Origin: a virus
DNA: 64,000 bases
Reading direction: 5' to 3' (one strand)
Virus record (IMG/VR): IMGVR_UViG_3300029911_000001
Coordinates: 167,109 to 231,108 of that record
Shown here piece by piece: positions 48,640-57,754 of this stretch. A program made the translations under genes and the position numbers. Every line of letters starts with the position of its first letter. Within the stretch, counting starts at the first letter, position 1. The notes under the pieces were generated by a model, which saw only the letters and a list, made by a program, of their open reading frames with translations, did no database searches and was not told where the DNA came from.

Positions 48640-49953
48640 ATGCTATTTGGACGTGGACAGTGGGCAGTGTTCGGTATCGAAGCGAACACGATTGAGAAGT
48701 TTCAGAAGGCTCTCTCCGACCCCATCACCGTATTCGAAGTGTCGCAACTCGCGGCGTCAATCACCACCAAGTTTCAGGACAGGCCCCAGACGGGCATCAA
48801 TCCCTTCGGCAATCCCCGGCTCGATGAGAAGCTGACGGATACCGAAGTCATTTCCGAAATCAGCGAACTGCTCAAGCAGATGGACGACGACCCGGACTAC
48901 CTCGTGTCGGAAGCCGACATCACGCTGGTCAAGAACAACCTCCAGTTCATCGGCGGGGAGGAAGACTACTCTCTCGGAAACAGCAAGTACGGTTTCTGGA
49001 TGGTATCAAACGAGTACGAAGACCCGACCGACCCCAACTCCAAGAAGGAACAGATTTCCTACTCGGACATCGAGCGTCCCTTCAAGTTCCTGAACAAGGA
49101 TGAGAAGAAGGGTGTCGAAGAGCGTGTCGCCGCAACCTCCATCCTGAACCGCAGCCAGTTCCCTGTCATGGTGGACTTCCAGCATGGTCGCGTCTACGTT
49201 GCATCCTCGAACGTGGATGAGGTCACCGCTGTCGGCGAACTCCTCGTGAAGCTCGGTGCGAAGACCTTCCCGTTGGTTTGGGACTTCGGCTCTTCCAACT
49301 GGCCGACTCAGTTCCTCAACACAGTCTCCAAGGAGACTCACTTCTCGGGCGAGATGAAGGAACGTGCAGAGCAGCTTGCCAAGCTCCCGGCTGACCTGAT
49401 TGAGAAGCTCGAAGACAAGCAGATGGAGAAGATTGTCAACACCTTCTTCGCCCTCGCCAAGCTGGACAGCGAAGTGTGGGTTGGTCTTACGACCCCTGCG
49501 AAGATTCGCATCCATAAGCCGATTGACGCGGTAGGTGTATCAAACCCGTCCGTCGCCTTCTCCCTGCTCAACATGTCGAACGACGCCGAAGTGGCGACCG
49601 CCAGCGTGGTGTTTCAGGAAGTCATCATCAAGCAGACCAAGCTCGGTGAGAAGCTCTACCGCAACGACTTGTTCACCATCGACATCAACGACAACGTGAA
49701 CCTTCAGGAAGCCGGGGCCGCTATGCTCCGGGGCTTCGACCTGCCCCAGTTCAAGCGGGAAGTGAAGACCACCATCAAGGCCAAGGGTCGCATGTCCGTT
49801 CGCGATTTTTGGTCTATGTGGTTACAGGGGGTACATGATTCAGTTTTGGGGTTCATTGACAACGTAACAGATGCCCTTGGACTGGATAAGGATAAGTGTG
49901 GTCTTTTGGTTCCCGACTACACGGTACAGGATGAAGTAGAAGTGGATGAGTAA
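48640..49953 (+). CDS. Unknown 437-residue protein
   Basis: Strong G+C-rich codon use suggests high expression. Domains are not recognised. A stretch VYVASSNVDEVTAVGELLVK and acidic ends are seen. A GTATTA box and GAGAGG precede the ATG. The last 150 nt (from about 49800) switch to A+T-rich codons. Confidence 0.68.
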   Translation: MLFGRGQWAVFGIEANTIEKFQKALSDPITVFEVSQLAASITTKFQDRPQTGINPFGNPRLDEKLTDTEVISEISELLKQMDDDPDYLVSEADITLVKNNLQFIGGEEDYSLGNSKYGFWMVSNEYEDPTDPNSKKEQISYSDIERPFKFLNKDEKKGVEERVAATSILNRSQFPVMVDFQHGRVYVASSNVDEVTAVGELLVKLGAKTFPLVWDFGSSNWPTQFLNTVSKETHFSGEMKERAEQLAKLPADLIEKLEDKQMEKIVNTFFALAKLDSEVWVGLTTPAKIRIHKPIDAVGVSNPSVAFSLLNMSNDAEVATASVVFQEVIIKQTKLGEKLYRNDLFTIDINDNVNLQEAGAAMLRGFDLPQFKREVKTTIKAKGRMSVRDFWSMWLQGVHDSVLGFIDNVTDALGLDKDKCGLLVPDYTVQDEVEVDE

Positions 49954-50008
49954 ATTTTTAAACTACGTCAAGACGGTCGATACCGTTGTAAACAAAACTC
50001 TCCCCTGA
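49946..50008 (+). CDS. Possible 20-residue peptide
   Basis: MSKFLNYVKTVDTVVNKTLP, overlapping the previous stop. Amphipathic. Ribosome site weak; may be chance. Confidence 0.25.
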   Translation: MSKFLNYVKTVDTVVNKTLP

Positions 50009-50098
50009 TTGAGCCCTACTAATATTGGAAGGAAGAGCACCTGTGTAATAACAATTTTATTCAGATGTGCCGTATTATTTCAGAGAGGTGTTGTTGAA

Positions 50099-50518
50099 AT
50101 GAGTTATCCAATTGTAGAAGTGTCTGTTATTGTAATGGAAAACGGACGGGTACTCATCGGTCGTCCCACGGACGGCAAGTGGGAGACACCGACTGTCCCT
50201 CTGAAGTCCCTTGAAGCTGTGAAGGAAGCTGGCGGACGTGCCGCGTTCGAACTGGCCGGTATCACGGTTGAACCTCAGAACGTCCTCTTCTTCGGCGAGG
50301 AATTGAAGCCAGAAGATCACAAGGTCTTCATCTATCTGTTCTCTAAGTACCTCAACGGCGACCTCAAGCCCTCGGGTGAGTGGCAAGAAGCTGAGTGGGT
50401 AGATGTCCGTGAGTTGGCGAAGTATCAGGACGAGATGTCCGAAGCCACCGTGGATGGATTCTACAAGTTCAGCCTCGTACTTCGTCAGTCGGCGGAGCGC
50501 GGAGGAGGAACCGTATGA
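50099..50518 (+). CDS. Nudix-fold protein with a degenerate Nudix box
   Basis: 139 residues from ATG 50099 (AGAGG upstream). Nudix-like strands VSVIVMENGRVLIGRPTDGK and EWQEAEWVDV are present. The catalytic helix reads KEAGGRAAFELAG instead of RExxEE, so the metal-binding Glu residues are mostly lost. Probably a non-catalytic binding protein. Confidence 0.65.
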   Translation: MSYPIVEVSVIVMENGRVLIGRPTDGKWETPTVPLKSLEAVKEAGGRAAFELAGITVEPQNVLFFGEELKPEDHKVFIYLFSKYLNGDLKPSGEWQEAEWVDVRELAKYQDEMSEATVDGFYKFSLVLRQSAERGGGTV

Positions 50519-50628
50519 TTGCATCGCGAGGTAAACTCATGAACTGATTCGCCGCTTTGCTGGACTGATGAGCGAATGCGGAGTTTGCATAAGCAGTTAC
50601 GGCGATGGAGATTCTGAGGTTCAATTCA

Positions 50629-50940
50629 ATGCGACTCAAAATAGTGCCATTCATCTTGCTCTGCGCCGTCGGATGCAAGACTACCAAAATTACGCCAGCT
50701 ATCCCTTCAGCCGCAGCTTCTCCCGCGAAACTCCTTCCTATAGGGTGTGGTTTTATTGGAGACCAGTACTGGTTTGCCCTCAACAGTACGTATCAACAAC
50801 ATGAGTACATCGGTTACTCAAAAGTATCGTGCGATTTCGCCCAAGATAATTGGGAAACACTCTACTTTGAAGGCGAGATTGAGCAGCCTGAAAAGATGCG
50901 TGCCAAGTATTCTGATCCCAAAACAGGACTATTGCCATGA
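50629..50940 (+). CDS. Small lipoprotein
   Basis: 103 residues from ATG 50629. MRLKIVPFILLCAVGC is a signal peptide ending in a lipobox-like AVGC. The mature domain is unknown. First of three exported proteins with similar leaders. Confidence 0.62.
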   Translation: MRLKIVPFILLCAVGCKTTKITPAIPSAAASPAKLLPIGCGFIGDQYWFALNSTYQQHEYIGYSKVSCDFAQDNWETLYFEGEIEQPEKMRAKYSDPKTGLLP

Positions 50941-51266
50941 AATTCTTACCATTAATTCTGCCATTAATTCTGCTGTGTGTCGTTGGTTGCGCTCGTACGC
51001 CGGACTATATAACCAATGATTTTCCCGGTGTTTGGTTTTGGCATCAAAGTAGGCCGACGACAAAGCATGGCATCTGCGCTATAGTTGAGGGGCCAGTGGA
51101 CGGCAAGCTCGATGACCGCGACGGCAGTGTTTGGGGAGTTGAGTTGCCTGATCCCAAGCCCAATAAGGACGGAATGAGTTCAGGTCCGACGCCTGAATAC
51201 CAGTTCAATACAGGCCGCGAGGCCGCAGCATGGGCAGAGAAGAATTGCCCGACAGGAGCCAAATGA
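50937..51266 (+). CDS. Small lipoprotein
   Basis: 109 residues. MKFLPLILPLILLCVVGC is a lipoprotein signal; the DNA for LPLILPLIL contains ccattaattctg twice in tandem. Mature part unknown. ATG overlaps the previous stop. Confidence 0.65.
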   Translation: MKFLPLILPLILLCVVGCARTPDYITNDFPGVWFWHQSRPTTKHGICAIVEGPVDGKLDDRDGSVWGVELPDPKPNKDGMSSGPTPEYQFNTGREAAAWAEKNCPTGAK

Positions 51267-52450
51267 AATTATTACCATTCATCCTGCTGTGCGCCGCGGT
51301 TGGAGCAGCGCAAACAGCCCATCCATCATTATCGTCAGGTCCAGAAGATGTGTGCATCGGCAAGACCGCGTGCAAACTATCGCAAGCAGAAGAAAAACAT
51401 CTGGCTATTGTATCCAACAGATCGTCCTTTGAATTTTGCGCTACACACTTCGATGAAGGAACTGCTTGGTACTATGACAACCTAGAACAGCATCGGTGGA
51501 CTTCTGCTTCATGCACACAATTGCTGTTTCAGCCGACTGAATTACAAGTCAAGCTTTGGGATGAAGGGCGGGTAAAACTTAAATCCCCCGTCAAGCCTGC
51601 GCCCCCAACTGCTTCCTACCCTTCGATTATAAGAAACTGGCGGGGCGCGGCTGTTATCAGCGAAGGGGGCGGTGGCGGAAACTTATCCGACTCCGACTCC
51701 GATGAGGGGGGCGTCTTTGATGGAGGCGCAATGCGGACAAATTGCATTGGAGTGGATGTATGGGGAAACTGCACTGAGCTACGGGGGCAAGTGAAGCAAG
51801 CGGGTCGTCCACTATCCCTTTACCACATCACCGGATATGCTTCGCTTGCAGATGGAGGAGACTGCACTCACCCGCCTATCGCGGTATTTGGCGTGTATCG
51901 GGAAGATGCTCTAGTCAGATCTGGACTCAGTCCCTCACTTAGTGGCGTAACGGTGTGGAATGAAAAGGAGTGGGAAGACCATGAGAAAAACGTAGACCCT
52001 GCATCATTTAAGGCGGATTGCGATATTGTCAGGCTTGAGCAGGGGTCTACGCCAGCACCGTCTTTATGGGACCAGCCTACCTTGCAGGTGAACCCGCTGA
52101 CCCCGCCACCCCCGCTTGAGCAGGAGTCTACACTGTCAACCCCACCAGCATCGCTTACCTCGTCCACTCTCAGCTTCGACGATCCCAAGTCAGGCCGCAT
52201 CGACCGATTGAGTGACGACGAGTACGCCGAGCTTCAGAAACTGCGTGCTGCCGTCGCCGCGAAGGAGAAGGAGATTGCTAAGGCGCATGGGGTAGCTTTG
52301 GAGTCCGTTCTTACCCATAAAGGAGTAAACACTTGCTTAGCAGATGCTCCATTCTACACATGCGACATAGATCGGTATAGCGGACCCGACGCCTATGAAT
52401 ACCGGGGCCAATACTTGCTCGTCAATGTACCGCTGGGGGTAAAGCCGTGA
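51263..52450 (+). CDS. Exported protein with a Sec signal
   Basis: 395 residues from ATG 51263. MKLLPFILLCAAVGAAQTA resembles the two upstream leaders but lacks the lipid Cys, so signal peptidase I is expected. Several Cys (for disulphides), a Gly/Asp-rich linker (about 140-155), Pro/Ser/Thr-rich linker and a helical end. Not recognised. Confidence 0.65.
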   Translation: MKLLPFILLCAAVGAAQTAHPSLSSGPEDVCIGKTACKLSQAEEKHLAIVSNRSSFEFCATHFDEGTAWYYDNLEQHRWTSASCTQLLFQPTELQVKLWDEGRVKLKSPVKPAPPTASYPSIIRNWRGAAVISEGGGGGNLSDSDSDEGGVFDGGAMRTNCIGVDVWGNCTELRGQVKQAGRPLSLYHITGYASLADGGDCTHPPIAVFGVYREDALVRSGLSPSLSGVTVWNEKEWEDHEKNVDPASFKADCDIVRLEQGSTPAPSLWDQPTLQVNPLTPPPPLEQESTLSTPPASLTSSTLSFDDPKSGRIDRLSDDEYAELQKLRAAVAAKEKEIAKAHGVALESVLTHKGVNTCLADAPFYTCDIDRYSGPDAYEYRGQYLLVNVPLGVKP

Positions 52451-52560
52451 GGAAGTGTCCACCGGAGCCATGCATCACTTGTTCTGAATGCGAGGCTGTT
52501 GACTCGCACGAGCCGTGGTGCTCAAAGTACATTCATGCCGCCAAAGGAACCCGCGTTTGA
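52447..52560 (+). CDS. 37-residue Cys-rich peptide
   Basis: MRKCPPEPCITCSECEAVDS followed by HEPWCSKYIH. GTG start overlapping the previous TGA. Five Cys could bind zinc. Confidence 0.45.
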   Translation: MRKCPPEPCITCSECEAVDSHEPWCSKYIHAAKGTRV

Positions 52561-52607
52561 AGTTTGAAGTATTTTTGAGTATCTAAAGGTAAGAGCAGGT
52601 AGGTATT

Positions 52608-53753
52608 TTGAACTTCATCTCTCAGCGACCAAACCATTGGAATGAAATCGTAGGTCAAGAACGAGTTACTAAGCTTCTTGGTTGCATTCTCAAGACTGAG
52701 CGGTTCATGCCACGGGGATACCTGTTTCAAGGTCCCGTCGGCGTAGGTAAAACCACGCTGGCATATCTTACCGCAAGGTCTTTGATGTGTACCGGCGACG
52801 ACCCCATGGGTTGCGGCAAGTGCTCCTCGTGCAAATTCATTGACAGTGCCGAAGACATTGAACGAGGATTGAACCTCTCCTCTGATTTTACGGAAGTGGA
52901 CGCAGCGTCCAACTCTGGGGTGGAGCACGCTCGTAGCCTGATGGACATCATGGACTCACCCCCCTCTGGCATCGCACGCCGTCGGATACTTCTAGTGGAT
53001 GAGGCTCACCAACTATCCAAGGAGGCGTGGGACACTTACTTGAAACCTCTGGAGGCTAAGGACACTACCAGTATTTTTATCTTCCTGTCCAACCAGCCTG
53101 AGAGCATTCCGGGGTCAATCTCCAGTCGTTTGACTCCTATGTTCTTTGAACGAGTCCACGTTGACCAAATATTTGGACTCATCGCCAATCTGGCGAACGC
53201 TAACAACATCCCCTACGAGCATGACGCTCTCCGCTACATCGCCCAACGGTCGAAGGGTATTGTCCGTGATGCTGTGAAGTGGCTCGGCATGGTCGCTTCG
53301 ATGGGCACGCTCACCAAGGAACTGGTGAAGGACGCTCTGCATGACGTGCTGGAAGACTACTGCCTGAAGTGTTACACGTCTCTCATTCTGGGCAACCAAA
53401 TAGAAGCGGTTCGATGGATAGATGAAGCTGGCCGTAACTATAGTACAAGTAAAGTAATCGAAGTGCTGTTCTCCATCTACGCCCGTACCCCATGGGCGGA
53501 GCCGGGAAGTCTGTACTCCCAAATAGCCCACAGGCTTCCCAACGTTGGTGAGGTAGACTCCATCTTCATCAAGTGGTTGAACAACACGAACCTGCCTTCA
53601 GACACCCTGCCGCTGGTGGTTTATGAACTCATCAACACACTGGACGTGCCAACTACGGCTAAGTCACGGGCTAAAGGGGGAACTATAGGTAGCCAGCCCA
53701 TCAAGGGGGGCATCATCCCGGAAGAAGATTTTGATAAGTATGTTAATGGTTAG
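52608..53753 (+). CDS. DnaX-like clamp loader ATPase
   Basis: 381 residues, TTG start. Walker A GPVGVGKTT near 41, zinc ligands MGCGKCSSCKF, Walker B ILLVDEAHQ, sensor I IFLSNQPE, SRC-like SSRL. As in gamma/tau, it would load the sliding clamp. Shorter than tau, without the helicase-binding end. Confidence 0.9.
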   Translation: MNFISQRPNHWNEIVGQERVTKLLGCILKTERFMPRGYLFQGPVGVGKTTLAYLTARSLMCTGDDPMGCGKCSSCKFIDSAEDIERGLNLSSDFTEVDAASNSGVEHARSLMDIMDSPPSGIARRRILLVDEAHQLSKEAWDTYLKPLEAKDTTSIFIFLSNQPESIPGSISSRLTPMFFERVHVDQIFGLIANLANANNIPYEHDALRYIAQRSKGIVRDAVKWLGMVASMGTLTKELVKDALHDVLEDYCLKCYTSLILGNQIEAVRWIDEAGRNYSTSKVIEVLFSIYARTPWAEPGSLYSQIAHRLPNVGEVDSIFIKWLNNTNLPSDTLPLVVYELINTLDVPTTAKSRAKGGTIGSQPIKGGIIPEEDFDKYVNG

Positions 53754-53798
53754 GAAAAAGTCAGTATTATCCATGTGATGGTTTAGGAGATTTTTCAC

Positions 53799-54062
53799 AT
53801 GGAAGTTATGCTCGTAATTTTTAACGGCTGGGTTCTTACCAAGCTGTGGATGTGGTTCGCCGTCCCCTTCTTTCACGCTCGGCCTATGAGCATCGCTTTC
53901 GCGATTGGTTTCTCCATCATCATCCGCTTCTTCACCTACGACTCCACTATCCCCCGCAATAAGTCAAAAGGCTGGCAGGAAATCACCATTGCGTTCCTAA
54001 CTCCCTATATCTCCGGTGGCTTTGCGCTGTTGTTCGGTTACATTGTTTCCCGTTACCTGTAA
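53799..54062 (+). CDS. Small membrane protein
   Basis: 87 residues with two or three membrane segments (VIFNGWVLTKLWMWFAVPFF; FAIGFSIIIRFF; GGFALLFGYIVSRYL). Its size and topology could fit a holin, but no lysis genes are nearby. Confidence 0.65.
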   Translation: MEVMLVIFNGWVLTKLWMWFAVPFFHARPMSIAFAIGFSIIIRFFTYDSTIPRNKSKGWQEITIAFLTPYISGGFALLFGYIVSRYL

Positions 54063-54086
54063 CCTATTGCGTAGAAAGAAGGCAGC

Positions 54087-55301
54087 GTGATACTGGAATA
54101 TGGAAACTGTGCCCTTTTGCAGGGGTTGGATTGGTATCTCGTTGAACTCCGCTCGGAAAAGACGATTGAGCCCACCATGCGTCGTGTTGGTAAGGCTATC
54201 CCTAACATCTTTCGGGTAGACCCGGTAGAAATTTTCATACCTGTGTTCAAGCGCGACCTCGACCTCTTCGAAATGAAGACGGGTTGCTACGTGTTCGTCC
54301 GCAGCACAAACTTCCCTGCCTTGCTTCGTCTGAAGACCATCACAGGGGTGGTATCCCTCGTCACGGAAGGGGACTCGAATCGTCCATCCAAGGTCATCAA
54401 GGTTGAGGACAGTTACGTGCAGACTATTATTGCAGACGCGGAGGAAGAATTTCGCAACCGTGGCATCGGCATTGAAGTGGACTCATTCGTACGTGTGCTT
54501 AACGGTGACACTCGGGACTACTGCGGTACAGTCGAAGCTATCGGCGACGGTAAAGCCATTGTCCGTATCAACCTGAAGACCAAGAGCATTTTGCTAGAAA
54601 CTCCCCTGCGCAATCTCCTCAACCTCTCACAAGTTCCCGCCAATCAGCGAGTGTACTATTTCTGCCCATTGGTGGAGGAGTTGGTGATTGACCAAGGACA
54701 GGCCGGACTTGATTTGATAGAGGGGGACCTGAAGCTAGGGGAGGCAGTCGCTGCGGTAAATCAGGATGATGCCCGTGAACCCAAGCCTCACTCCCGGCAG
54801 AAGACAGTTACGGCGTTGGTCAAGCGGCTCATTCTTATTGAGAACCAGCATGAGCCTATGACCATCTGCAAAAAAATTGTGGAGGCTCTGAAGACGGGGG
54901 ACATCAAGGTTCCCAAAAACTACTTCATTATCTACGGTATCGTAAAGGATCGTTTGATGCGGGATTACTTCCAAATTACTGACCCTACCATTTCCAACTA
55001 TAAGGAAGTCATAAATAAGTACGGGAAGGACTATAAGTTCTCGGCAGAGATGATTTCTAAGTTAGACCCTAGTTTGAAACTCCCAGTATTAAGTAGTGAG
55101 GAACCCGCCCTCCCTCTCAAGAAGGGGCAGATTGCCCCTAAGCGTCGTGGTCGTCCTCGTAAAAGCCCTGAAGTCACCAAAGTCGTCAAAAAGAAGAGAG
55201 TGCTCTCTGACAAGAATAAAAAGAAGATGATTGAGGGGCTTAAGAAATGGCACGCCTCTCGCAATGGTTTGAAGGGCGCTAAGAAGAAAGAGAAGGTTTG
55301 A
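54087..55301 (+). CDS. NusG/Spt5-like transcription factor with AT-hook tail
   Basis: 404 residues. NGN-like domain (WYLVELRSEKTIEPTMRRVG to GVVSL) then a KOW motif SFVRVLNGDTRDYCGTVEA near 130-150. A middle helical domain of about 150 residues follows, then KRRGRPRKSP, an AT-hook, and a Lys-rich tail. Twice the size of NusG. It probably changes elongation or termination by RNA polymerase on phage DNA. Confidence 0.75.
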   Translation: MILEYGNCALLQGLDWYLVELRSEKTIEPTMRRVGKAIPNIFRVDPVEIFIPVFKRDLDLFEMKTGCYVFVRSTNFPALLRLKTITGVVSLVTEGDSNRPSKVIKVEDSYVQTIIADAEEEFRNRGIGIEVDSFVRVLNGDTRDYCGTVEAIGDGKAIVRINLKTKSILLETPLRNLLNLSQVPANQRVYYFCPLVEELVIDQGQAGLDLIEGDLKLGEAVAAVNQDDAREPKPHSRQKTVTALVKRLILIENQHEPMTICKKIVEALKTGDIKVPKNYFIIYGIVKDRLMRDYFQITDPTISNYKEVINKYGKDYKFSAEMISKLDPSLKLPVLSSEEPALPLKKGQIAPKRRGRPRKSPEVTKVVKKKRVLSDKNKKKMIEGLKKWHASRNGLKGAKKKEKV

Positions 55302-55302
55302 T

Positions 55303-56112
55303 ATGTCGGTCAGCGCGATATCCAGTTACGTCAAGACGCATGAACGTCTTCTGATTGTAATCATCATTGTCGCTCTGCTCGGGTGGGGCACCAACAAGGG
55401 GTTGAACATATATGGTGGCTCTGAGCAGAGCAAGGTGACTTCCCTTCAGACTCAGCTTGACGGGACAAAACAGCAGGCCGCAGCGGCACAACAGTCAGCG
55501 ACGGATGCCAAGACGGCGGCTCAGGTTACCGCTGCTCAGGCAAATCAGGATAAGGTGGCATCCGTCGCTGTTATCACCGCACTGTCACAGCAGAACGCTA
55601 GTCTCTCGAACCAGATAATTCAGCGGGGACAGCAAACTCAGAAACAGCAGACCACCGACCTAAACGCCACCATCCCAGAGCTTAGTACCCGGTTCAAGTC
55701 TCTTGTACCTAATGTTATTCCTACGGATGTTGTAGTCGCGGCAGACGGCAAGACAGTCAATATCGGGCAGGATACCGCAGAAAAGTCAATAGCCCAACTT
55801 GAACTTGTACCTTCGCTTCAGGCGGACAACAGTGCCCTCACGACGCAAGTCAAAAACGGTCAGACGGAATTAGATTCGTTGCAGAAGACGCTGGATAGTC
55901 AGAGCAGCCTCACTGACGCTCAGGCAAAGGTCATAGCCGCACAGGATTCGTACGCTACCCTGCTGGCAACGGAACAAAAACAGTCAGACGCTGTATGGCA
56001 GGGTAAGTTGGATGTTGAAAAGACCAACACGAAGAAGGCTTATCTCAAGGGCTTCAAGTGGGGAGCTATCACAGGTTTCATCGGCGGTCTTTTCGCGGGA
56101 CACGCATTATAA
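55303..56112 (+). CDS. Membrane-anchored coiled-coil protein
   Basis: 269 residues. A membrane helix at 16-31 (LLIVIIIVALLGWG), a long Gln/Ala/Ser-rich coiled coil, and a C-terminal Gly-rich hydrophobic segment (WGAITGFIGGLFAGHAL). Both ends can insert in membranes. A spanin-like or tape-like role is possible but unproved. Confidence 0.65.
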   Translation: MSVSAISSYVKTHERLLIVIIIVALLGWGTNKGLNIYGGSEQSKVTSLQTQLDGTKQQAAAAQQSATDAKTAAQVTAAQANQDKVASVAVITALSQQNASLSNQIIQRGQQTQKQQTTDLNATIPELSTRFKSLVPNVIPTDVVVAADGKTVNIGQDTAEKSIAQLELVPSLQADNSALTTQVKNGQTELDSLQKTLDSQSSLTDAQAKVIAAQDSYATLLATEQKQSDAVWQGKLDVEKTNTKKAYLKGFKWGAITGFIGGLFAGHAL

Positions 56113-56122
56113 GGGGAAGTGG

Positions 56123-56413
56123 ATGCTAACAAGTGATAAAGCAGCGGCAGTACATCTCTACTTGGTTTACCTGTTGCAGGAACAACCCTTTGGTCTCGTC
56201 GTCAACTTCGCTGAGGAGACTAAGCCTCTGCTTGATATCAACATCATGAACCTGACAGAGGAGCAAGCGGATACTCTCATCGCCGACTGCGTAGGGCAAT
56301 GGCAACGATTCTTTGATAGCGAGGGGACTGAAGAAGCAGCACCTTACGAGGAAGGGGACTTCGATGACAGTGAAACAGCAGCCCACGAAATCCGCAGGGG
56401 GGATGTGTGCTGA
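56123..56413 (+). CDS. Small unknown acidic protein
   Basis: 96 residues from ATG 56123, AAGGGGAAG upstream. Overlaps the next gene by 50 nt. Not recognised. Confidence 0.55.
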   Translation: MLTSDKAAAVHLYLVYLLQEQPFGLVVNFAEETKPLLDINIMNLTEEQADTLIADCVGQWQRFFDSEGTEEAAPYEEGDFDDSETAAHEIRRGDVC

Positions 56414-56579
56414 GTGCGGAAGGTACAAGGCGTTGTTCCGCATAAAGTGTGGTAAGAAAGTTCGTGCGGACAAATGGCACAATCTCTGCTTTAGGTGTAG
56501 CAGGGCTCATATGAATCAGAGTAGAGGAGAAGGTCACTATGGCTATGAAAGTTATCAAGACAGCAATCCACCGGCTTAG
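56364..56579 (+). CDS. Small zinc-ribbon protein
   Basis: 71 residues from ATG 56364. CAECGRYK and CFRCSRAH form a zinc ribbon; AAGGGG lies upstream. Confidence 0.6.
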   Translation: MTVKQQPTKSAGGMCAECGRYKALFRIKCGKKVRADKWHNLCFRCSRAHMNQSRGEGHYGYESYQDSNPPA

Positions 56580-57147
56580 TGTGGATATGTCTTGCGGTTG
56601 CAAACTGTATGCGGAGTTCAAGGACGCCCAGTGCAAGGAGGCTTTGACCGAGGGAGAGGTGGAAAGAACCTTCGTTGCTTGTGCCACGCACAAGGCTGAC
56701 CCCTCTTTGTCCATGCTTATGTTTCTCATTGGTGAGCGTCTCGATGAAGCGGTTGAAGAGGCCCAAAAAGCTCCAGTCGTTCCAGTTCACCTCCACCCGA
56801 TTCCTCAGGGCATTGAAGTGGGAGACACAGGCGGAGTATTAGCCGCGTCCACTTCCACTGTGCAGAGCGTGATGAAGGTGAATAGACCCGAGGCTGTGGG
56901 TCGTGCTCGGGAGAGGGGCGTAAAGACAATGCAGCGGACTCCTGAGCAGTTGGTTAATTCGGGTGCTGTGGTTCCCGGTCTCAAGACTAAGGTAGCAGTT
57001 AGGGGCGACGGTGGTGTGCAGATGGCAGCGGAGGGAGATGTGCAGATTTATGAGGCGGATGAGGATGAGGCAGTCACCCCCCATATAGATGAACTCATGG
57101 CAATCCTCGACCCTAAGGATGGGTTGGTATTAGATGAAGAGGAGTAG
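56539..57147 (+). CDS. Unknown protein
   Basis: 202 residues, AGGAGAAGG upstream. SCGCKLYAEFKDAQC suggests a metal or disulphide site. Acidic tail. Not recognised. Confidence 0.62.
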   Translation: MAMKVIKTAIHRLSVDMSCGCKLYAEFKDAQCKEALTEGEVERTFVACATHKADPSLSMLMFLIGERLDEAVEEAQKAPVVPVHLHPIPQGIEVGDTGGVLAASTSTVQSVMKVNRPEAVGRARERGVKTMQRTPEQLVNSGAVVPGLKTKVAVRGDGGVQMAAEGDVQIYEADEDEAVTPHIDELMAILDPKDGLVLDEEE

Positions 57148-57378
57148 CTCACCGGGAAACTTGAACTTGCTAGGCTCTACACCTAGTCTGAACGCCAACA
57201 CTGCTCGATACTCATTTGGCATTAGGTTCCCCTTCTCAGTGTTACACTTCCTACAAGCATCCACGATATTCTTGCGAGAGTCGCTCCCACCCTTCGACCG
57301 GGGGATAACATGATCTTTACCCCCGGTACGGCGGCTGAGAGCTTTCCCGCAATAGAAGCAATGACGGTAGTTAATCAG
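57130..57378 (-). CDS. Small HNH endonuclease without an ATG start (minus strand)
   Basis: On the minus strand, directly and in frame after the stop of the gene at 57379, the sequence reads HCFYCGKALSRRTGGKDHVI, PRSKGGSDSRKNIVDACRKC, NTEKGNLMPNEYRAVLAFRL. This is a complete HNH core with two CxxC. The first codons are CTG ATT; GAGGAG lies about 11 nt before CTG. Its 3' end overlaps the plus-strand gene by 18 nt. It could be expressed from CTG/ATT or by readthrough. Confidence 0.75.
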   Translation of the reverse strand: MINYRHCFYCGKALSRRTGGKDHVIPRSKGGSDSRKNIVDACRKCNTEKGNLMPNEYRAVLAFRLGVEPSKFKFPGELLLFI

Positions 57379-57603
57379 TTAGTTTGTCTCCTCGGTGATT
57401 GAGTTGACGTGGGTCATAACTGTGTCGAGGGTGGAGAACAGGCTTTGTAGAGCTTCTACACTACCCTCAATTTCAAAGTCGGCGGGTTCGGGGTCAGAGT
57501 CCGAAGCAGCTTCGCTAATGCGAAGCTTGACCTGATTGTCGCGAGTCTTGTGAAGCAGAATTTCACATTCACCATTAATAATATGAATGACACGTAGTCC
57601 CAT
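57379..57603 (-). CDS. Small unknown protein (minus strand)
   Basis: 74 residues, MGLRVIHIINGECEILLHKT, acidic helical rest. GGGGG lies upstream. It is divergent from the gene at 57755. Confidence 0.6.
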   Translation of the reverse strand: MGLRVIHIINGECEILLHKTRDNQVKLRISEAASDSDPEPADFEIEGSVEALQSLFSTLDTVMTHVNSITEETN

Positions 57604-57754
57604 GGTATTTCCCCCGGTGTGACTGTGTTCTCTTCTTACCCAAGAGACAGGAAGTTGCTTTTTTGGGTTACCTTTGGGCTTTGCTGGAGCCTAAAACACA
57701 AAAATTTCCCAAAATTACTGTTCAAAGTGCCTGTAGTCCCCGTATACTACGTGT
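57604..57754. promoter_or_regulatory. Divergent promoter region
   Basis: 151 nt between divergent genes. The plus-strand promoter is -35 TTCAAA (57721-57726), 16-nt spacer, -10 TATACT (57743-57748); ATG 57755 is 6 nt after the -10 box. The minus-strand promoter is not clear. Confidence 0.75.
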
